A DNA stretch of 10,290 nt from Jimgerdemannia flammicorona (Eukaryota; Mucoromycota; Endogonomycetes; Endogonales; Endogonaceae), in assembly GCA_003990745.1 (NCBI GenBank), contig RBNI01007459.1:1-10290 (forward strand). Reading direction: 5' to 3'. The position numbers and the translations under genes were made by a program. The notes beneath the pieces are model-generated. The model saw nothing but the letters and a program-made list of their open reading frames with translations. It was not told where the DNA came from and did not search any database. This document shows positions 7,975 through 10,290 of this stretch, one piece after another; within the stretch, counting starts at the first letter, position 1; every line of letters starts with the position of its first letter.

Positions 7975-9020
7975 AGAAACACTGGAGGATTGGGACCCAC
8001 TGCAAGTAGAGAGCCTTGGTGACTTTATCCTACCAGTCCAAGAAGAGGAGATCCAAAGAGTCCTTGCAGCCACTAAGCTTGAGATGGCACTAAGAGAGGA
8101 TGGGTTATCTTGGAACTTTTGGAAGAAGATGACAAAGGTTCCTGGAGTTTTAGGAGAGATGGATGCCCTCTGTGACTATGTTCTTCTGAATGGTGAGTGG
8201 GTTGGAGAGCAGGACTTGGGGTTGGTAGCCTTATTGTACAAAGACAAGGGGAGGAGGGAGAACTGGAAGAACTAGAGACTGATCATACTTCTGAATATGG
8301 ACAAGAAGATAGTAATCAAGGTGATTGTTGCAAGGCTACAAAAGGTTGCCCAACAGGTGCTGGGTGAGGAGCAGTGGGGCTTTGTTGGTGGCAGGCTTAT
8401 CAGAGATGAGACAGCCTGGGTTCATGGTATTATTGAAGGGGCACAGGCTTGTGGATTGGATGGAAGACTGGTCTTTTTGGACCAGAAGAAGGCCTATGAC
8501 CACATCTAGCAGGTGTGGCTGGGCAAGGTACTGGATAGAATCAGTGTTCCCCTATGATTTTGAACTTCTATGTTGAACTTATTGGAGGGCAGTAGGGCAG
8601 CACTGATGTGCAATGGTCACCAGGGTCTGGCATTCCTCTTGGGAAGAGGAGATCCTCAGGGAGATCCACTGTCTCCTATCCTTTATATTCTTTTGTTAGA
8701 ACCTTTGATAGATAGGATATCATAAAAGGTGGTGGGACTCTCTGTGTTTGATATGGTGTGGAAGGTGGGGGTCTTTGCAGATGATATGATAGTTAGACTT
8801 GGCTCAGTGGCAGATGTTGAGGTACTTAGGGAGATGGTTGAATGGTATAAGGCACACTCTGGAGCAAAGCTCAACTGGCATAAGTATGAGATGATAGTGC
8901 TGGAGAATGGGCTCATGGGAGGGAACATTATTGGAACAATTGTCCCTACAGGAGAGGCAGTGAGATATTTGGGCATCTTCCATTCTGTATATGGTTCTGT
9001 CTTACCATAGTTGTGGTGGG
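7975..9020 (+). other. Reverse transcriptase domain of LINE ORF2
   Basis: The domain copies RNA into DNA at the nicked target. In order: LVALLYKDKGRRENWKN*RLI (the usual Asn-Trp-Arg-Pro-Ile site), LLNMDKKIVIKVIVARLQKV from about 8288, GEEQWGFVGGRLIRDE from about 8363, motif A FLDQKKAYDHI with Asp at 8480, NGHQGLAF and motif B GRGDPQGDPLSP at about 8642-8677, and motif C FADD with both Asp codons at 8780-8785. Downstream are HSGAKLNWHK and AVRYLGIFH, typical of the segments after motif C. All of this lies in one frame, broken only by stops: a TAG near 8274, a TAG at 8507, two TGAs near 8550 and a TAA near 8723. The catalytic Asp residues survive, but the protein cannot be made. Confidence 0.93.
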
Positions 9021-9023
9021 AAA

Positions 9024-9031
9024 GGAGGGGG
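9024..9031 (+). repeat. G-rich run at the ORF2 frame change
   Basis: GGAGGGGG lies between the last legible frame-2 residues (LWWERR) and the first legible frame-3 residues (ETLRDWGGCYISLVCQVS, from 9036). A one-base gain or a two-base loss here would explain the switch. Confidence 0.6.
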
Positions 9032-9032
9032 T

Positions 9033-10290
9033 GGAGAGACTCTTAGAGATTGGGGAGGTTGCTACATCTCCCTAGTATGTCAGGTATCAATCCTGAATGT
9101 CTACTGGTTCCCTAAGCTGTGGTATGTTGCACATCATTTGGACTTTCCAGCTTGAGTGGTGAAGAGATTGATGAAACTGGCTAGAGATTGGATTTGGACA
9201 GGGAGGCAGCCCCAGATAAGTTGGGATACTCTGGTAACACTAGTGGTTTGGAGAGGGCTAGGCCTAGTGAACTTTTCTAAGAGGCTGTACTGCCTGTGAG
9301 CATGGTGATTGAAAAGGGCTGTTGATTTGCAGGGATGGGATTGGGTGCTGCTAATGCAGAAGGTATGGGAGATGAGGTTCTCCCCACAGGGGTTCTTGGG
9401 AGATTTGCTCTCTCTGGTGGATCTGGATGGAAGCTGACAGCTATGGTATAAGGGCTTCTAATAGGGGGTGGTAGATGGAGCACACTGAATTGGCCTATAC
9501 TGGTGAAGCAATGAGGGAGAGATGCTGTGGAGCCCAGCTATGTGGCAATGAGACAGACTGCTTCTGGGGGGTATTCCACTTACTGAGTTTGATATTAGTG
9601 ATGGCATGAAGTATCAGCAGGGTCTGGGCCAGGATCTTTGGCCAAGTAGTTGGCAGACAGTGGGGATTGAGAAGAAGTGGGACTGGACAGAAGTCTGGTC
9701 ATAGAGTTCTGAGGTGTGGAGGTGGCTTTCTCCTATGTTCTGAAAGATATGGTGGTGGATGCTGCAGAGGAATATCATGTTGAATTTTCGTGCTGGGCAT
9801 CTGGTAGATGGTGGCTGATTATATTGTGGGGAGTGTTATAATGTAGGGCAAGTTGGGAGATTTGTGCAAATATCAGAACATTGGCTGGAAGAGTGTGAGG
9901 TTCTGGGGGACTTTTGGATAGTGGTAGGGGACTGGCTGGGGGTAGAGAGGAGGCCAGATGGAGAGAGAGATCGCTGGGAGGATTTGAGATCTCAGTTAGT
10001 GGGTGGTGTGAGTAATGATTGGCTTACCGTAGGGTGGGTTTTAGCAGTATAGATAGGGCTGGCTAGACATTGGCTCTTTGTTTTTGAGGAGGGGCAACAG
10101 ATCGGTATACAGGAGAAGCTGTTAAGGTAGGAGGGATTGATGGAAGATTGGCTGACTGGGTGGTGGATGGGTTGGGGTCCCCAGGGTGAGTGATGTCACC
10201 ATCTGGTGGAAGGGATCTGTGACCAAAGTGGTGAGAGGGTGGTGATGGTGAATGATAAAGTTGTCTTTCATCATGATGGAGTGGGGGGGG
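9033..10290 (+). other. C-terminal region of LINE ORF2 with CX2CX14HX4C zinc motif
   Basis: Frame 3 carries LNVYWFPKLWYVAHHLDFPA, WRGLGLVNFSKRLYCL and GWDWVLLMQKVWEMRFSPQG, matching in style the region after the reverse transcriptase in L1-like elements. Near the end YCGECYN and SEHWLEECEVLGDFW form C-X2-C-X14-H-X4-C. The Cys codons are at 9825, 9834 and 9894, and the His codon is at 9879. L1 and plant or fungal LINEs have a similar zinc motif (the zf-RVT type) thought to bind nucleic acid. All four ligands are intact, although a TGA lies a few codons upstream at 9816. About 15 stops break the region, several of them TGA where Trp is likely. The reading continues past the right edge, so the C-terminus is not seen. 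Confidence 0.8.

Larger units (their letters stand above)
4624..10290 (+). mobile_element. Decayed LINE (non-LTR retrotransposon, L1/Tad-like), 3' end outside window
   Basis: Base composition changes sharply near 4624, from AT-rich to G-rich and C-poor, and stays so to the window end. The order is ORF1, APE-type endonuclease, reverse transcriptase, then a C-terminal CCHC-type zinc motif, as in L1 and fungal Tad-like LINEs. The element lies in the same orientation as the gypsy copy and interrupts it after the protease. CpG is very rare. The 3' UTR, poly(A) or other tail and the second target-site duplication would be beyond 10290. The exact 5' end is uncertain by about 15 bases because the flanking duplication cannot be checked. 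Many stops and two frame changes show it is inactive. Confidence 0.88.
6653..10290 (+). pseudogene. LINE ORF2 (endonuclease, reverse transcriptase, zinc motif), heavily broken
   Basis: ORF2 proteins nick the target and copy element RNA by target-primed reverse transcription. Here one frame (frame 2) can be followed from a TAA at 6650-6652 to about 9020, through endonuclease, linker and reverse transcriptase. It then continues in frame 3 from about 9033 to the window edge, giving about 1,210 codons so far, a normal LINE ORF2 size. The frame change falls in a G-rich run at 9024-9031. I count about 20 stops in the first frame (mostly TAG) and about 15 in the second (mostly TGA), many at places where Trp is likely. 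No start codon can be fixed: the TAA at 6650 blocks the frame just upstream of the endonuclease, and an ATG at 6631 is in another frame. The linker at about 7346-7980 includes GERPTRYLSWLLQARR, resembling the stretch between endonuclease and reverse transcriptase in other LINEs. Confidence 0.85.

Noticed and set aside
7800..8073. Overlapping minus-strand frames opposite the ORF2 linker
   Set aside because: Three overlapping frames all rich in Pro/Ser/Leu, opposite a legible ORF2 frame. No independent support.
8325..8576. 83-codon + strand frame overlapping the reverse transcriptase
   Set aside because: Motif A and its flanks lie in the other frame. This is an out-of-frame shadow.
8683..8976. 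97-codon minus-strand frame opposite reverse transcriptase motif C
   Set aside because: The + strand here encodes the conserved FADD block, so the minus frame is a by-product.
6653..9010. Reassigned TAG codon (TAG read as an amino acid), suggested by the excess of TAG stops in ORF2
   Set aside because: TAA and TGA also interrupt the same frame, TGA dominates after 9033, and frame changes are present. Decay by transition of Trp and Gln codons explains the pattern better.

Overview
The window looks like transposon-derived DNA from a eukaryotic nuclear genome, most plausibly a filamentous fungus. I see no host gene, rRNA, tRNA, CRISPR array or bacterial-type operon. The clues are two kinds of eukaryotic retroelement nested together, decay dominated by C-to-T and G-to-A transitions (similar to fungal repeat-induced point mutation or deamination of methylated cytosine), strong CpG scarcity, and a gag-protease architecture of the fungal Ty3/gypsy type. 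The exact lineage cannot be fixed from the sequence.

Left part, about 1-4623: a very AT-rich, dead Ty3/gypsy-like LTR retrotransposon on the + strand. It opens inside what is probably an LTR, with a TATA-like box, an AATAAA signal and a 228-bp tandem duplication, ending near 496 in a GTGACA terminus. About 1.65 kb of AT-rich leader follows without recognisable coding, but with two short tandem arrays (19-bp and 37-bp units). From about 2164 a broken gag can be read through three frames. It includes a decayed CCHC zinc knuckle and leads to a retropepsin-like protease whose active site is destroyed. The gypsy reverse transcriptase, RNase H and integrase that should follow are absent, because another element interrupts the reading.

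Right part, about 4624-10290: a G-rich, C-poor, CpG-poor non-LTR retrotransposon (LINE, L1/Tad-like), also on the + strand and running off the right edge. Its ORF1 (about 4701-6627) encodes a Gly-rich N-terminus and a Glu/Lys-rich, probably coiled-coil C-terminal part. Its ORF2 (about 6653-10290) carries in order an APE-type endonuclease, a linker, a reverse transcriptase with motifs A, B and C still legible, and a C-terminal CX2CX14HX4C zinc motif. ORF2 has roughly 35 in-frame stops and one frame change. ORF1 has only three stops and one frame change.

History inferred: a gypsy element inserted and decayed to very high AT content; a LINE later inserted just downstream of its protease segment, and that LINE then decayed by transitions. 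Both elements are inactive copies. The window holds no convincing new functional system. What deserves a second look is the nested structure, the transition-driven motif loss, the uneven decay of ORF1 and ORF2, the homopolymer-associated frame changes and the leader repeats.
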